NCBI GenBank assembly: GCA_903920455.1
Contig: CAIXLY010000010.1
Coordinates: forward strand, 20,990 to 84,989
Origin: an uncultured bacterium
GTDB taxonomy: Bacteria; Bacteroidota; Bacteroidia; Chitinophagales; Chitinophagaceae
Direction of reading: 5' to 3'
DNA: 64,000 nucleotides
The notes below the pieces were generated by a model, which saw nothing but the letters and a program-made list of their open reading frames with translations, made no database searches and was not told where the DNA came from. The position numbers and the translations under genes were made by a program. Positions within the stretch are counted from its first letter, which is position 1, and each line of letters begins with the position of its first letter. Shown one piece after another: positions 27,773 to 37,072 of this stretch.

Positions 27773-29437
27773 TCATAAACTTCCGGAAAATCCAACATAA
27801 TAATTAGGATCTGGCTTTATGTTATTTTCTTCTCTAGTTTGTTTTATCGTTTGCCAATCAGCCTTTGGTTTAATCAATGTTTTTTTGCCATCAATAAAAA
27901 CACCAACTGGTAAGTTGTAGGAGGAAATACAATCCTTCCAACGGTACATAATGCTGCCACTGGTTTTGCTTCGCTTTATCTCAAGAGTAGGAATTTGGGT
28001 TGTTCTTAAATATTGTTCAAAAAGAGCAGTTAGATCCATTCCGGTTTGGGTCTTCCAGAATTGCTCTACTTCAGTTGAAGTTGTTGTTTTGTGATAAAAT
28101 GTTTTATTCATCAAGGTTAAGGCCTTTCTGAATTTATCATCATCATTCATGAGTTGTCTGATGTAGTGAATAAGATTGGCGCCCTTGAAATACATGTCAC
28201 CAGATCCTTCTTCATTAACTCCGTATTTGCCAATGATGGTCGATTGATTTTTTATATTTTTTCTGAGTCCCTGTAAATATGCATCACCAGCTGAATTCCC
28301 ATAATAGTAGTCAGTAAATAATACTTCTGAATAATTGGTAAATCCTTCATGTACCCACATGTCAGCAATATCCTTTGTGGTGATGTTGTTTCCAAACCAC
28401 TCATGTCCGCTTTCATGTATGATGATATAATCCCATTTCTTTCCCCAACCCGAACCAGATAAATCCCTTCCGAGATATCCATTTTGAAAACCATTGCCAT
28501 AGGCTACTGCACTTTGGTGCTCCATACCTAGGTGTGGAGATTCCACCAGTTTATATCCATCTTCATAAAAAGGGTATGGCCCAAACCAGTGTTCAAAAGC
28601 TTTAAACATCTCGGGGACTTGTGTAAACTGTTTTTTGGCTTTTTCAATGTTGTAGTCCATTACCCAATAGTTGCAATCAAGCAGGCCATACTCTCCATTG
28701 TATGAATCGCGAATGTTTACGTACTTGCCAATATAGGGTACAATGTTGTAGTTGTTGATGGGGTTGATAACATTCCACGTATAAGTTTTAATTCCTGGCC
28801 TGCTTATTTGTGCTTGTGTAAGTTTTCCGTTTGCAACTGCTACCAGCGAATCGGGTACGCTAATTGTTATTGTTGCACCTTGGTCGGGTTCATCACTTTG
28901 GTGGTCTTTGCAGGGATACCAAACACTAGCACCTAAGCCCTGACATGCTACACTCATCCAAGGTCTTCCCAATTTGTCTTTTGAAAATATCCATCCGCCA
29001 TCCCAAGGAGGCTGTATGGCTTGTTTAACTTTGCCTTCATAAAAAAGAGAAATGGCAGCAGTGCTGTTTTTTTGTAATGCTTTATCAAATGAGATCAAAA
29101 AAGCATTCCCCTCCCGATTGTATTTTAGAGGTACATCGCCAAGCATCACTTTGGTTATTTTCATTGGCTCCTGGAGATCAATTTGCATGATTGTTCCGGA
29201 TTCTAGAACGGCAAATTGCATTTCAACTTTACCTTTGATTGTTTTTTGTTCATAGTTTGGCTCAACCTCAATAGTATAGTGTAAGACATCCCACCAGTTT
29301 CTTTCCTTAGACAGTGAGCCTCTTAACGTATCTGCCTTAGTGTATTTTGTGCTCTGCTGATTGAGCTGTGCCTTTACATGAGAAAAAATCAATGTAAACG
29401 AAAAGGCAAACAATATATTAAAAATGATTCTCTTCAT
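27773..29437 (-). CDS. M1-family zinc metallopeptidase, secreted
   Basis: A 554-residue protein with a signal peptide (residues 1-23, cleavage near VKAQ) and a gluzincin catalytic domain: HESGHEWFGNN (H341, E342, H345) and the third ligand E364 in WVHEGFTNYSE. The exopeptidase motif usually written GxMEN reads LGMEHQSA here (near 304-310), as in several bacterial members. A C-terminal helical tail is short. It is probably a periplasmic or secreted aminopeptidase-like enzyme. Confidence 0.9.
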   Translation of the reverse strand: MKRIIFNILFAFSFTLIFSHVKAQLNQQSTKYTKADTLRGSLSKERNWWDVLHYTIEVEPNYEQKTIKGKVEMQFAVLESGTIMQIDLQEPMKITKVMLGDVPLKYNREGNAFLISFDKALQKNSTAAISLFYEGKVKQAIQPPWDGGWIFSKDKLGRPWMSVACQGLGASVWYPCKDHQSDEPDQGATITISVPDSLVAVANGKLTQAQISRPGIKTYTWNVINPINNYNIVPYIGKYVNIRDSYNGEYGLLDCNYWVMDYNIEKAKKQFTQVPEMFKAFEHWFGPYPFYEDGYKLVESPHLGMEHQSAVAYGNGFQNGYLGRDLSGSGWGKKWDYIIIHESGHEWFGNNITTKDIADMWVHEGFTNYSEVLFTDYYYGNSAGDAYLQGLRKNIKNQSTIIGKYGVNEEGSGDMYFKGANLIHYIRQLMNDDDKFRKALTLMNKTFYHKTTTSTEVEQFWKTQTGMDLTALFEQYLRTTQIPTLEIKRSKTSGSIMYRWKDCISSYNLPVGVFIDGKKTLIKPKADWQTIKQTREENNIKPDPNYYVGFSGSL

Positions 29438-29455
29438 CTTGGGATGTTTTTCCTT

Positions 29456-30106
29456 TTAGTGTGCTTTCAGTTTGCTTTTGAAGACCTTCTCAAATTTTTC
29501 CATTTTGGGTCTAATTACAAAATAACAATAAGGCTGATTTCCGTTTCTATTGTAATAATCCTGATGATAATTTTCAGCGATATAGTAGGTTGAAAAAGGT
29601 TCAATCGTCGTGACAATAGGCCTATCAAATGCACCAGATTTGTTAAGTTCTTGCTTCAAAAACTCAGCCCTTTCTTTTTGTAATTCATTGTGGTAGAAGA
29701 CTACACTTCTGTATTGTGGACCAACATCGTTTCCCTGACGATCAACTGTGGTAGGATCATGTGTTTGCCAAAAAACTTCTAGGATTTCATCAATCGAAAT
29801 AATTGCAGGATCGTATTCAAGCTGACATACTTCAGCATGCCCAGTATTTTTTTCACAGACTTGGTCATAGGATGGGTTAACAACATGGCCGCCACTGTAC
29901 CCACTGGTTACTTTAACCACACCTTTCAACTGCTGAAATATTGCCTCTGTACACCAAAAGCATCCCGAACCGAGCGTAATTTTTTCTGTGGCCATCGTTT
30001 TATTATTTGTCTGTTTACCTATACCAACATCTTTTTTTGGACTTTGTTGAGCACAAGCAGAGATGCATATCGAAATGATCATGATGAACTGAAAGCATAT
30101 TTTCAT
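29456..30106 (-). CDS. msrA: Peptide-methionine (S)-S-oxide reductase, envelope lipoprotein
   Basis: A 216-residue MsrA with a lipoprotein-type signal (ICISAC, Cys18) ahead of the catalytic domain. The active-site motif GSGCFWC gives Cys49 and Cys52, and the Glu/Tyr/His core GHAEVCQLEYDP and YHQDYY is present. It repairs oxidised methionine in envelope proteins. No msrB domain is fused. The gene lies 18 bp upstream of the M1 peptidase, so the pair may be cotranscribed. Confidence 0.93.
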   Translation of the reverse strand: MKICFQFIMIISICISACAQQSPKKDVGIGKQTNNKTMATEKITLGSGCFWCTEAIFQQLKGVVKVTSGYSGGHVVNPSYDQVCEKNTGHAEVCQLEYDPAIISIDEILEVFWQTHDPTTVDRQGNDVGPQYRSVVFYHNELQKERAEFLKQELNKSGAFDRPIVTTIEPFSTYYIAENYHQDYYNRNGNQPYCYFVIRPKMEKFEKVFKSKLKAH

Positions 30107-30177
30107 AAAAGATTGTTTATATCTATTATTTATGGTCCTAAGTTAATTCGAAATAGGGTGAAGAAGCTTTTTAAACT

Positions 30178-30185
30178 TACTTTTG
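30178..30185 (+). promoter_or_regulatory. -7 box (TACTTTTG) for mutS2
   Basis: It matches TAnnTTTG and ends 26 bp before the ATG. No good TTG is seen at the -33 spacing. Confidence 0.4.
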
Positions 30186-30211
30186 TATTAAGTTTTTAGC
30201 ATTGATTTAAC

Positions 30212-32332
30212 ATGAGGTTATATCCCGAATCCGCAGGAGTTCAACTAGAATTTGATAAAATAAGGACTTTGCTTGAAGAGCAAACCAGAACCCTCTATGG
30301 CAAACAGCGTGCTGAAGAGTTGAGGATTCATACCCGTAAACAATTTATCGACCTAGAGCTTCGGCAATCTTATCAGTATTTTCTGCTGCTTTCATCCGGA
30401 CAATCATTTCAGCACGAAAAAGTGTTTAACCTGTCGAGAGAACTTAAACTCTTGTCTATTTCAGGGGCAGTGTTGTCTGGCGAAATTTTCATTCAGTTCA
30501 GAGATCTTGTTGAAAATATTCAAGGAATTTTTCGATGGTTTGATGACGAAAGGTCTTCAACCTACTCTTCATTGCACCAGGTGATCTCACAAACCTATGT
30601 TGAGAAGTCTATTCCAGACGAAATTAACCGCATTATTGGTGCAGATGGCAAGGTGGTAGACAATGCTTCTGTAGAGCTTGCCAGAATTAGAATGGCACTT
30701 TACCGTAAAAGAACTGAACAGCGCAAATCTTTCGATAGGATACTTGGCAAAATGAACAAGGCTGGGTATATCGCAGATATTGAAGAATCCTTTTTGAACG
30801 GCAGAAGGGTACTGGCGATATACGCAGAACATAAACGCATTGTGAAAGGTATTCTTCATGGCGAAAGTGATACCCGCAGAACTTCTTTTATTGAACCCGA
30901 AGAAACCATTGAAATCAATAACGATATTTTTTCTCTGGAAAATGATGAGCGTGATGAGGAATATCGCATCTTAAGGGACCTGACAGCAAGGTTATCATCC
31001 CATAGTCCGCTGCTTAAACAATACATGGACATCCTGGGAGAGTATGACTTTATCCGGGCTAAAGCCAAATTGGCCCAATTGATGGATGCCCATATGCCTA
31101 ATGTAGTCGATGCTTCCGGAATTCATCTGATCAGGGCCTACCATCCCTTATTGCTTTTATATAACAAGAAAAATGGCAAACAGGTAGTTCCGCTTGACCT
31201 CACGCTTGATGAAAAGAATAGGATTTTGTTAATCTCAGGACCAAATGCTGGAGGTAAAACAGTTTGTCTTAAAACTACCGGGCTACTTCAAATGATGGTG
31301 CAGTCTGGACTTATGGTTCCCGCACACCCCGAATCAACCTTTGGAATTTTTAAGCAACTCATGATCCATATTGGGGATACCCAAAGCATAGAATTTGAGT
31401 TGAGTACATACAGTGCGCACCTGAAGAACATGAAGCATTTTATGGAAGATGCAAATGGACGCACCCTGATCTTCATCGATGAGCTCGGAAGTGGCAGTGA
31501 TCCAAGTCTGGGGGGTGCATTTGCAGAGGTGTTTCTGGAACAGTTGATTAAGCGACATGCCTATGGTATTGTTACCACCCATTACCTCAACCTTAAGGTT
31601 ATGGCAAGTAAAACAACGGGGATTGTTAATGGTGCGATGGCCTTTGATGAAAAGAATCTTTTGCCCATGTACAAGCTAAATGTGGGTAAGCCTGGCAGTT
31701 CCTATACTTTCTCTATCGCTGAGCGAATTGGTTTGTCAAAAGAGCTCATTGATAGGGCAAGAGAGCTAGTTGACGAAAGCCACTTTACGTTAGATAAACT
31801 GCTTAACAGAACGGAGCAGGACCTCAGAAAAATAGAGCAGAAGGAAAAAGATCTTCACAAGTTGGTTAAAGAAAATGAAGTGCTCAAAAAAAATCTTAAC
31901 CAACAACTTGATAAGGAAAAACATACTCAGCAGGTTGAACTGATGAAACATCAAAATCTTATTTCACAAGATAAGTTGACCTACCTAAAGGATATGGAGC
32001 GAAGGCTTAAGCAGATTGTTTTTGATTGGAGAAAGGCCGAATCAGATCTTGATAAGAAAGAATTGTTCAAGCACATGCAAGCCTTGTTATTCAACCAAAA
32101 AGAAAAGCAGGTAAAGGAAAAGCAAAAGAAAAAACTTGATAGCAAATATGTTGAATCAATAAAAGTTCCAACTCCTGGTGATTTTGTTTTGATGAAACAG
32201 AACAATAAGGTAGGCATACTTTCTGAAATTAGAGGGAAGAAGGCTGTTGTTAATTATGGAGCTATGCCCCTTCAAGTAAATTTTTCAGACCTCACAACAG
32301 TAATAGAGCGAGTGATCGAGCCTAATCCGTAA
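30212..32332 (+). CDS. MutS2-family ATPase lacking the Smr domain
   Basis: A 706-residue MutS2-like protein. It has the core and clamp helices (1-330), Walker A GPNAGGKT (343-350), Walker B with FIDELGSGSDP (about 425-435), then a long basic coiled coil (500-650) and a short KOW-like end. MutS2 proteins usually run to about 780-800 residues and end in an Smr nuclease or RNA-binding domain; that domain is absent here and the stop is clean. Known roles include suppression of recombination and ribosome rescue. Confidence 0.9.
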   Translation: MRLYPESAGVQLEFDKIRTLLEEQTRTLYGKQRAEELRIHTRKQFIDLELRQSYQYFLLLSSGQSFQHEKVFNLSRELKLLSISGAVLSGEIFIQFRDLVENIQGIFRWFDDERSSTYSSLHQVISQTYVEKSIPDEINRIIGADGKVVDNASVELARIRMALYRKRTEQRKSFDRILGKMNKAGYIADIEESFLNGRRVLAIYAEHKRIVKGILHGESDTRRTSFIEPEETIEINNDIFSLENDERDEEYRILRDLTARLSSHSPLLKQYMDILGEYDFIRAKAKLAQLMDAHMPNVVDASGIHLIRAYHPLLLLYNKKNGKQVVPLDLTLDEKNRILLISGPNAGGKTVCLKTTGLLQMMVQSGLMVPAHPESTFGIFKQLMIHIGDTQSIEFELSTYSAHLKNMKHFMEDANGRTLIFIDELGSGSDPSLGGAFAEVFLEQLIKRHAYGIVTTHYLNLKVMASKTTGIVNGAMAFDEKNLLPMYKLNVGKPGSSYTFSIAERIGLSKELIDRARELVDESHFTLDKLLNRTEQDLRKIEQKEKDLHKLVKENEVLKKNLNQQLDKEKHTQQVELMKHQNLISQDKLTYLKDMERRLKQIVFDWRKAESDLDKKELFKHMQALLFNQKEKQVKEKQKKKLDSKYVESIKVPTPGDFVLMKQNNKVGILSEIRGKKAVVNYGAMPLQVNFSDLTTVIERVIEPNP

Positions 32333-32375
32333 ATTTTTTATTTTATTGCTGTTTTATCATTAAACCTATTATAAC

Positions 32376-32397
32376 AATTGATAATCAATTAAATTTG
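32376..32397 (+). promoter_or_regulatory. -7 box (TAAATTTG) with overlapping small inverted repeat, before GH29
   Basis: TAAATTTG is at 32390-32397, giving a leader of about 33 bases before the ATG at 32437. Directly upstream and sharing one base lies an inverted repeat, AATTGA-TAA-TCAATT (32376-32390), a possible operator. No TTG is at the ideal -33 spacing. Confidence 0.4.
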
Positions 32398-32436
32398 TAT
32401 CGCTTATCATTAAATCAACGTTTTAAAATAACTAAC

Positions 32437-33777
32437 ATGTTTTATAAGCCAGGTAAAGGATTACTCATTCTACTCTTTTTTGTTCTCGCTTTTCAAGCCC
32501 ATTCCCAACAAAAAACAAATGCCGATTCCATCAGAAAAAAAATGGAATGGTTTGAAGATGCCAAACTTGGAATTTTCATTCACTGGGGAATTTATGCGGT
32601 AGATGGCATTGACGAAAGCTGGAGTTTTTATAACAAAAAAGTTACCTGGCCGGCTTATATGAACCAGCTAAAAGGGTTTACTGCCTCCAAATATGATCCC
32701 AAAGACTGGGTTGATCTCATTGCTTCTTCCGGTGCTCAATATGCCGTCATTACTACCAAGCACCATGATGGAGTTGCGTTGTGGAATACAAAAGAAAAAC
32801 ATTACAGTACGGTTAAGCATACTCCTGCGAAGCGCGACCTCTTAACTCCGTTTTATAATGAGTTAAGAAAGGCCAATATTAAAGCGGGTGCATATTTTTC
32901 TTTGCTTGATTGGAGTCATCCTGATTATCCAGCTTTTATCAAAGACAGCGTTCGGTATAAACTTGAAGATGATCCTGCCAGATGGAATAGATTCAGGACA
33001 TTTTTTCAGTCTCAAATCAACGAAATTTCCAATCAGTTCAATCCAGATCTTTTTTGGTTTGATGGTGACTGGGAGCATTCTGCCGAAGAGTGGGAAAGTC
33101 AGAAAGTGCGTGCTGGCATTTTACAAAAAAATCCGAATGCGATTATTAACGGCCGACTTATGGGATATGGAGATTATGATACTCCCGAGCAGAATATTCC
33201 AGTAAGTAGGCCTAAATACAATTGGTGGGAGCTTTGCATGACCATCAACAACAATTGGGGTTTTCAACATAAAGACACCAATTGGAAGACACCAATGGAA
33301 ATTATCACCCTTTTTGCTGATGCTGTTAGTCATGGTGGAAATTTACTTCTTGATATCGGGCCACGTGAGGATGGAACTATTCCGGAGGAGCAGAGAAATG
33401 TGTTGACAGAACTGGGCAAGTGGAATAAAAAACATGCATCTGCGATTTTTGGTACAAGAGCGGGAATACCCCAAGGGCATTTCTACGGACCATCAACCAT
33501 TTCAAAAGATTCAACCTCGCTTTTCCTTTTCTTACAAGGACATACATCGGGACAAATTCTTGTTAAGGGGTTGACCAATGCGATAAAAGAGATTACCGTA
33601 GTTGGTGATGGCACAAAAATCAAGCATAAGGTAGTTGGTAAAATCTCATGGAGCCCAGTACCGGGTTTGGTCTATATTGATATTCCCGAAGGAATCCAGG
33701 ATAAATACATTACTGTGCTGGAACTGAAGCTGGAAGGCCCTGTTAAATTGTATACTGGGCATGGAGGGTTTCAGTAA
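32437..33777 (+). CDS. Alpha-L-fucosidase, GH29 (A-type), secreted
   Basis: From the ATG at 32437 the product is about 446 residues with a signal peptide (cleavage near AHSQ). The GH29 catalytic barrel includes LGIFIHWGIYAVDG, TTKHHDGVALW and the nucleophile Asp in LFWFDGDWEH, then a C-terminal beta domain. It would remove terminal L-fucose from glycans outside the inner membrane. It faces the fucose operon across the inverted repeat, and a second GH29 lies on the other side. Fucose-linkage preference is not known. Confidence 0.93.
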   Translation: MFYKPGKGLLILLFFVLAFQAHSQQKTNADSIRKKMEWFEDAKLGIFIHWGIYAVDGIDESWSFYNKKVTWPAYMNQLKGFTASKYDPKDWVDLIASSGAQYAVITTKHHDGVALWNTKEKHYSTVKHTPAKRDLLTPFYNELRKANIKAGAYFSLLDWSHPDYPAFIKDSVRYKLEDDPARWNRFRTFFQSQINEISNQFNPDLFWFDGDWEHSAEEWESQKVRAGILQKNPNAIINGRLMGYGDYDTPEQNIPVSRPKYNWWELCMTINNNWGFQHKDTNWKTPMEIITLFADAVSHGGNLLLDIGPREDGTIPEEQRNVLTELGKWNKKHASAIFGTRAGIPQGHFYGPSTISKDSTSLFLFLQGHTSGQILVKGLTNAIKEITVVGDGTKIKHKVVGKISWSPVPGLVYIDIPEGIQDKYITVLELKLEGPVKLYTGHGGFQ

Positions 33778-33865
33778 GGTTGAAGGAGTAGTTTAAGAGG
33801 TTTAAGGGGTTGAAGTAGTTTAAGGAATACTATATTTTTTCTTAAACTACTTCAACCCCTTAAAC
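33777..33865. repeat. 9-bp minisatellite ending in a perfect 25-bp inverted repeat
   Basis: Units of NRGTTKAAG run from 33777 to 33824 (AGGTTGAAG, a 3-base break, TAGTTTAAG, AGGTTTAAG, GGGTTGAAG, TAGTTTAAG). Bases 33800-33824 pair perfectly with 33841-33865 across a 16-base loop. It lies between convergent genes, so the hairpin may end transcripts from both sides, though no clean T-run follows either arm. The family resembles the array at 184-265. Confidence 0.9.
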
Positions 33866-33877
33866 TTTATCACCTTA

Positions 33878-34207
33878 TTATAGCGAAAATATCTCCTCCA
33901 TCAACACCCACTTCTCTCCAGCTTTTGCCCCAGGCAATCTCTGTTGAAAAGTGTCCATGAGTGTTTCCCAATCTTGAACTTTGGGGTTAGATGCATCTGC
34001 TTTTCCTTTTTCCTCGAAGCTGAAACTATCGGATGCGTTGATGATCATAAATAGCCTGTTGCCAGTACGAAATATTTTCATGGATTCAATTCCACTGGAA
34101 GTAATGCTCTCCAGTATTTCAGGCCATACGGCTTGATGATATGCTTCGTATTCAGCAATTAACTTATCGTCATTTTTTAGATCTAGCGCTAAGCAAAATG
34201 TTTTCAT
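33878..34207 (-). CDS. L-fucose/L-rhamnose mutarotase (RhaM family)
   Basis: A 109-residue protein of the RhaM/COG3254 family, which interconverts anomers of 6-deoxysugars. YEAYHQAVWPEILESI contains the catalytic His and the family WPE signature, and NPKVQDWETLMDTFQQRLP follows. In this operon, with FucP and two GH29 enzymes, L-fucose is the likely substrate, although the family is best known from rhamnose mutarotase. It overlaps the permease stop by 1 bp and is the last gene. Confidence 0.85.
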   Translation of the reverse strand: MKTFCLALDLKNDDKLIAEYEAYHQAVWPEILESITSSGIESMKIFRTGNRLFMIINASDSFSFEEKGKADASNPKVQDWETLMDTFQQRLPGAKAGEKWVLMEEIFSL

Positions 34208-35457
34208 TATGCAACTTGTTTAGGTTTATAGCCAACCAGGCCAAAGTAAAGAACTACGATAAAGCAAAGCATAGGAACAAGATAGCCAATCTGAATATTG
34301 TCGTTAAAACGATCAATAATGTTTCCCATAATTACAGGGAATATGGCTCCTCCAATAATCGACATTACAATAAGCGATGATGCAGGCTTTGTATTTTCTT
34401 TTAGGTCTTTAATTCCTAGTGAGAATATAGTCGGAAACATGATTGACATAAAGAAACCTAGTCCACCCAATGCCAAGACTACATATTGTCCATCAGCATA
34501 AATTGCTACCAAACTTAACAGGATACAAGCAGCTGAGTATATCGAAAGTAGTTTAGCTGCAGCAACATACCTCATCAACATCGTGCCCACAAATCTTCCT
34601 GCCATAAACAACAGTCCATAAATTCCCAAGTAGTAGCCAGCTGTTTTTTCGTCAACACCACCTCCAACGATTGCCATTCTAACAAAAAAGCTTGTTACAC
34701 AAACTTGTGCTCCAACATAAAAGAATTGTGCTATTACAGCCCAGATAAGATGTTTTTTCTTGATGGCCTCCTTGATGCTGCCAGTAGAATTTCCTTCCTC
34801 TTCCTTGAATTCGGGGAACTTATTTACAAAAATAATAACAGCAATTATCACTAAGAAAATACCCAAAATCATATAGGGTAATTTTACAGAAGCAGCCTCA
34901 GTTGTGAAATATGCTGTACGTTCAATTTCTGACATCAACGACAATTCAGTACCGGAATATTCTTTTCCAGAGAGGATGAATTTCGTTCCGATTATAGGTG
35001 CAAGGAATGCGGCTAATCCGTTGAAGGATTGCGCAAGATTCAACCGTGCAGTTGATGAAGCCTCATCTCCCAATTTGGTCGCATAGGGGTTTGCGGCAGT
35101 TTCTAATATTGTTAAGCCACAGCCGATGATAAATAAACCGAGAAGAAATATATCGTAGGTTCTGGTATTGGCAGCTGGTATGAATAAGAAACAACCTAGG
35201 CTAAAAACAAGCAGACCAGAAATGATTCCTTTCTTGTATCCGAATTTATTTAAGATTAGTCCGGCTGGAATTGCTGCAAGAAAGTAGGCCAGATATACTG
35301 CAGTGTCCACAAATGTAGATTGCATGTTACTCAGCTGTAGTGCCTTTCTTAAATGTGGGATTAGGATACCATTTAGGTTGTTGGAGATCCCCCATAAAAA
35401 AAACAAACTGGTAACTAAAACAAAGGGTAGGAGATAAGCAGTTTTTTTGGTTGTCAT
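34207..35457 (-). CDS. fucP: L-fucose:H+ symporter (FucP-type MFS)
   Basis: A 416-residue major facilitator with about 12 helices. The start FVLVTSLFFLWGISNNLNGILIPHLRKALQLS is the hallmark of the FucP/GluP branch, and NPYATKLGDEASSTARLNLAQSFNGLAAFLAPIIG is the other conserved block. It would bring L-fucose across the inner membrane with protons. It lies between the mutarotase and an SDR gene with close spacing, so it belongs to the fucose operon. Confidence 0.92.
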   Translation of the reverse strand: MTTKKTAYLLPFVLVTSLFFLWGISNNLNGILIPHLRKALQLSNMQSTFVDTAVYLAYFLAAIPAGLILNKFGYKKGIISGLLVFSLGCFLFIPAANTRTYDIFLLGLFIIGCGLTILETAANPYATKLGDEASSTARLNLAQSFNGLAAFLAPIIGTKFILSGKEYSGTELSLMSEIERTAYFTTEAASVKLPYMILGIFLVIIAVIIFVNKFPEFKEEEGNSTGSIKEAIKKKHLIWAVIAQFFYVGAQVCVTSFFVRMAIVGGGVDEKTAGYYLGIYGLLFMAGRFVGTMLMRYVAAAKLLSIYSAACILLSLVAIYADGQYVVLALGGLGFFMSIMFPTIFSLGIKDLKENTKPASSLIVMSIIGGAIFPVIMGNIIDRFNDNIQIGYLVPMLCFIVVLYFGLVGYKPKQVA

Positions 35458-35467
35458 GTGTTGGTTT

Positions 35468-36241
35468 TTAAGTTAGAGCCGCCCTGTCTAGGTGAACATA
35501 GCCACCATCAACGTGGATGATTTGACCCGTTGTATGGGATGATTTATCCGACAGGAGAAAACTCACCATATTGGCAATTTCTTCACTCGTTGTCATTCGT
35601 TTGCCCAACGGGATTCTGTCGGTAATTTTTTTGAGGGTTTCTTCAGGATTAGGTAGTGTTTGAATCCATCGATCATACAATGGTGTGTAACATTCAGCTA
35701 CAATCACTGAATTAACTCTGATGCCGTATTTAAGCAATTCAATTGCCCATTCTCTTGTAAGTGCATTTCTTCCACCATTAGATGCAGCATAGCCTGATGT
35801 GCCACCTTGGCCGGTTTCTGCTACCTTCGATCCAATATTTACAATTGCACCCTTATTTTTAATAAGTTCAGGAAGAGCAGCTTGTATAACAAGAAAATAG
35901 TGAACCACATTGCTGTGTAGAGATTGTATGAAGGCTTCGTAGCTGCCGGTTTCAAGTGAAACTCCATCGTTAACGCCAGCATTATTTACAACTCCATCAA
36001 TTCTTCCATATTGGGCAATTACAGCATCAACTGCTGCTTTGCACTGCTCCGGTTTGCTGAGTTCAGCAACAACTTGACCACCTGTTCCAATTTCTTTGAG
36101 CAATTTGTTATTGTCTTGCTCATTGCGTCCGAGAATTACAGGGAAAGCTCCCTCAGCGGCGAGTACACGTGTGATGCCTTCACCAATTCCTTTTGCTCCT
36201 CCTGTGACGATGATCACCTTGTCTTTTAAATTCAGGTTCAT
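35468..36241 (-). CDS. SDR-family oxidoreductase, likely L-fucose dehydrogenase; catalytic Lys replaced
   Basis: A 257-residue short-chain dehydrogenase with the NAD(P) loop TGGAKGIGEG and NNAGVND. The active-site Ser (NIGSKV) and Tyr are present, but the YxxxK motif reads YAASN: the Lys codon is AAT (Asn) at 35777-35779. The rest, including NGGRNALTREWA and the C-terminal IIHVDGGYVHLDRAA, is intact. By position it could be the fucose dehydrogenase; the other operon SDR could exchange roles with it. Confidence 0.8.
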   Translation of the reverse strand: MNLNLKDKVIIVTGGAKGIGEGITRVLAAEGAFPVILGRNEQDNNKLLKEIGTGGQVVAELSKPEQCKAAVDAVIAQYGRIDGVVNNAGVNDGVSLETGSYEAFIQSLHSNVVHYFLVIQAALPELIKNKGAIVNIGSKVAETGQGGTSGYAASNGGRNALTREWAIELLKYGIRVNSVIVAECYTPLYDRWIQTLPNPEETLKKITDRIPLGKRMTTSEEIANMVSFLLSDKSSHTTGQIIHVDGGYVHLDRAALT

Positions 36242-36244
36242 GGT

Positions 36245-37072
36245 TTAAAGATTGTAAAATTTGGCTGTATTATCACCAAAAAGCTTTTCTCTGTCTTGTT
36301 TATTGAGCTGAGCAGAGAATTTATCAATGGTGTCATAGACTTGACGATAGGTCCCTGCAACAAGACAAACCGGCCAATCGGATCCAAAGCAAATTCTATC
36401 TACACCGAAATATTCAGCTGCTATCTCAATGTAGGGAATAATATCATCATAGGTCCATCGTTTAAGATCTGCCTCTGTAATTATTCCACTGAGTTTGCAA
36501 TAGATATTTGGATGAGCTGCAAGTATTTTAATTTGCTCCTTCCAGGCTTTGATATTTCTGTTTTTTATATCGGGCTTGGCAATATGGTCTAGGATAAGTT
36601 TATTGTCGGGCAGCTTATCCGTAAAACGGATTAGAGAGGGGAGTTGATTGTGAAAAACGAGCAAGTCGTAGGTATAACCATACTTCGCAAGCTGCTTCAC
36701 ATTTTTTAGAAATACTGGATTGCTCAAATAAGCATCATCTTCTTGGCGCTGCATGATAGCGCGAAATCCTGCAAGTTTTGATTGATGTTGAAATACTTGA
36801 AGTCTCTCTTCTATCCCCTCAGATCTTAAATCCACCCAGCCAACCACAGCCTTGATGAAGTTATTTTCTGCAGCGAGATCCAACAGATAGGCTGTTTCAT
36901 CTGTTGTTTCATCAGCTTGTACTGCAATACTTCCATCAAGTTTTGTATCCTGTAAAGATTGATACAGATCTACTGGACCAAAATCTTTTCTGATGACAGA
37001 CATTTCGTCATTGATCCAACTGTGTTTTATTGGGTCGTACTTCCAGAAATGTTGATGCGCATCAATTCTCAT
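36245..37072 (-). CDS. Amidohydrolase, probable L-fuconolactonase
   Basis: A 275-residue member of the amidohydrolase_2 family (COG3618). RIDAHQHFWKYDP carries the first metal His pair, and FGSDWPVCLVAG carries the catalytic Asp. Enzymes of this group hydrolyse sugar lactones, including L-fucono-1,5-lactone; this fits the step after fucose dehydrogenase. It overlaps the upstream FAH gene by 11 bp and lies 3 bp before the SDR gene. Confidence 0.85.
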   Translation of the reverse strand: MRIDAHQHFWKYDPIKHSWINDEMSVIRKDFGPVDLYQSLQDTKLDGSIAVQADETTDETAYLLDLAAENNFIKAVVGWVDLRSEGIEERLQVFQHQSKLAGFRAIMQRQEDDAYLSNPVFLKNVKQLAKYGYTYDLLVFHNQLPSLIRFTDKLPDNKLILDHIAKPDIKNRNIKAWKEQIKILAAHPNIYCKLSGIITEADLKRWTYDDIIPYIEIAAEYFGVDRICFGSDWPVCLVAGTYRQVYDTIDKFSAQLNKQDREKLFGDNTAKFYNL

